Part shown: piece by piece, positions 63,652 to 64,000 of the stretch
Layout: every line of letters begins with the position of its first letter
Numbering within the stretch: position 1 is the stretch's first letter
Source: Bog-473 sp963800725
Lineage (GTDB): Bacteria; Actinomycetota; Acidimicrobiia; Acidimicrobiales; RAAP-2
Direction: 5' to 3'
Assembly: GCA_963800725.1 (NCBI GenBank)
Contig: CAWDCE010000017.1
Location: 186,001-250,000, forward strand
DNA length: 64,000 bases
Position numbers and translations under genes: made by a program
The notes under the pieces: generated by a model
Seen by the model: only the letters and a program-made list of their open reading frames with translations
What the model was told of the DNA's origin: nothing
The model's database searches: none

Positions 63652-64000
63652 GTGAGCGACGCCCCTGATGAGCCCCAAGATGGGGGCGCAGATGCGGACG
63701 AGCCCACCCCACGGGGGTGGATTGATCCCGACGACCGCCTGTGGCGCCACCCGAGCGAGGTGGCCCGCAGCGCCGCGGCGTCAGCGCCCCAGTTGGCCCC
63801 GAGGAGTCATCACCGAACCCGGATCATGTTGGCGGTGGCCGCCATCGCGGCCGCGGCCGCGGCGGCCTGGACCGGGGTGCTCTTGGCGGGAGATCCCTCC
63901 AGCCCGAGCATCACCGGGGCCGGCGACGCGGCCTCCGACGCCCCCCTCACCACGCTGGCGGGTGCCACCACCGCCATCCCCGTCGTGGCCGACGCCGCCG
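63652..64000 (+). CDS. probable membrane-anchored serine protease, N-terminal part only
   Basis: Partial gene cut by the window end. From the GTG at 63652: an acidic cytoplasmic tail with the stretch GWIDPDDRLWRHPSEVARS, typical of HtrA/trypsin-like S1C proteases in actinobacteria, then a basic HHRTR and one hydrophobic helix (IMLAVAAIAAAAAAAWTGVL), followed by a Thr/Ala/Ser-rich linker. The catalytic domain is outside the window, so the call rests on the N-terminal motif only. Confidence 0.55.
   Translation, partial: MSDAPDEPQDGGADADEPTPRGWIDPDDRLWRHPSEVARSAAASAPQLAPRSHHRTRIMLAVAAIAAAAAAAWTGVLLAGDPSSPSITGAGDAASDAPLTTLAGATTAIPVVADAA

Overview
This window looks like a chromosomal segment from a high-GC, Gram-positive actinobacterium, most likely of the Acidimicrobiia or a related deep lineage. 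That placement is inferred from gene content: an F420-type LLM oxidoreductase, a WS/DGAT wax-ester/triacylglycerol synthase, an NADP-dependent monomeric isocitrate dehydrogenase, UPF0182 next to a PDZ/Lon-type protease, DivIVA, an LAxTG-type sorting signal, and many GTG starts with 4-bp stop/start overlaps. No phage, insertion sequence, CRISPR array or plasmid function was seen. Many genes that should be intact, including the normally essential cysS and mreB, are broken by what look like single-base insertions or deletions, often beside homopolymer runs. I read most of these as sequence or assembly errors rather than real decay, and give the rebuilt gene in each case. Coordinates of rebuilt genes are approximate where noted.

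Layout. 0.1-4.2 kb: a broken VOC gene, a CcdA-type membrane protein followed by two unrecognised small genes, GDP-mannose 4,6-dehydratase, and a divergent family-4-like glycosyltransferase. 4.2-12.4 kb: a TetR regulator and a GNAT acetyltransferase; facing them an SDR / APH-CHK-type kinase / low-molecular-weight phosphatase operon; a VOC / microprotein / flavin disulfide-reductase-like operon; another VOC gene; an NTF2-like remnant; and an acyl-CoA dehydrogenase with a strong operator-like inverted repeat upstream. 12.5-16.5 kb: cysS and valS, divergent. 16.5-21.3 kb: a branched-chain amino-acid-type ABC transporter (livF, livG, fused livH-livM, substrate-binding protein). 21.4-31.3 kb: an alpha/beta hydrolase, WS/DGAT plus VOC, an LLM oxidoreductase, tsaC-tsaD (tRNA t6A), a small membrane protein, formate-tetrahydrofolate ligase, an NTF2-like protein and an SDR. 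31.4-36.3 kb: an ArsR/SRPBCC pair with its operator, a siderophore-interacting flavoprotein with an MFS exporter, and a second, orphan Liv-type binding protein.

36.5-48.0 kb is a cell-surface locus: a sortase with a long C-terminal extension, a large multi-pass membrane protein with an extracytoplasmic tail, a secreted protein ending in an LAVTG sorting signal with a poly-glycine tract, three family-2-like glycosyltransferases, a Wzm/Wzt-type ABC polysaccharide exporter and a DUF2079 membrane protein. The genes plausibly cooperate to make, export and anchor a surface glycan or glycoprotein. 48.2-55.3 kb: isocitrate dehydrogenase, msrA/msrB, small conserved genes, a second ArsR module (SRPBCC-ArsR-SRPBCC-DUF6855) with its operator, an SDR remnant and initiator tRNA-Met. 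55.3-64.0 kb: a housekeeping cell-envelope/division block (UPF0182, a Mu-gpF-like Cys/His protein, DivIVA, PDZ/Lon protease, HEAT-repeat protein, MreB-like actin) and the start of a probable membrane-anchored serine protease.
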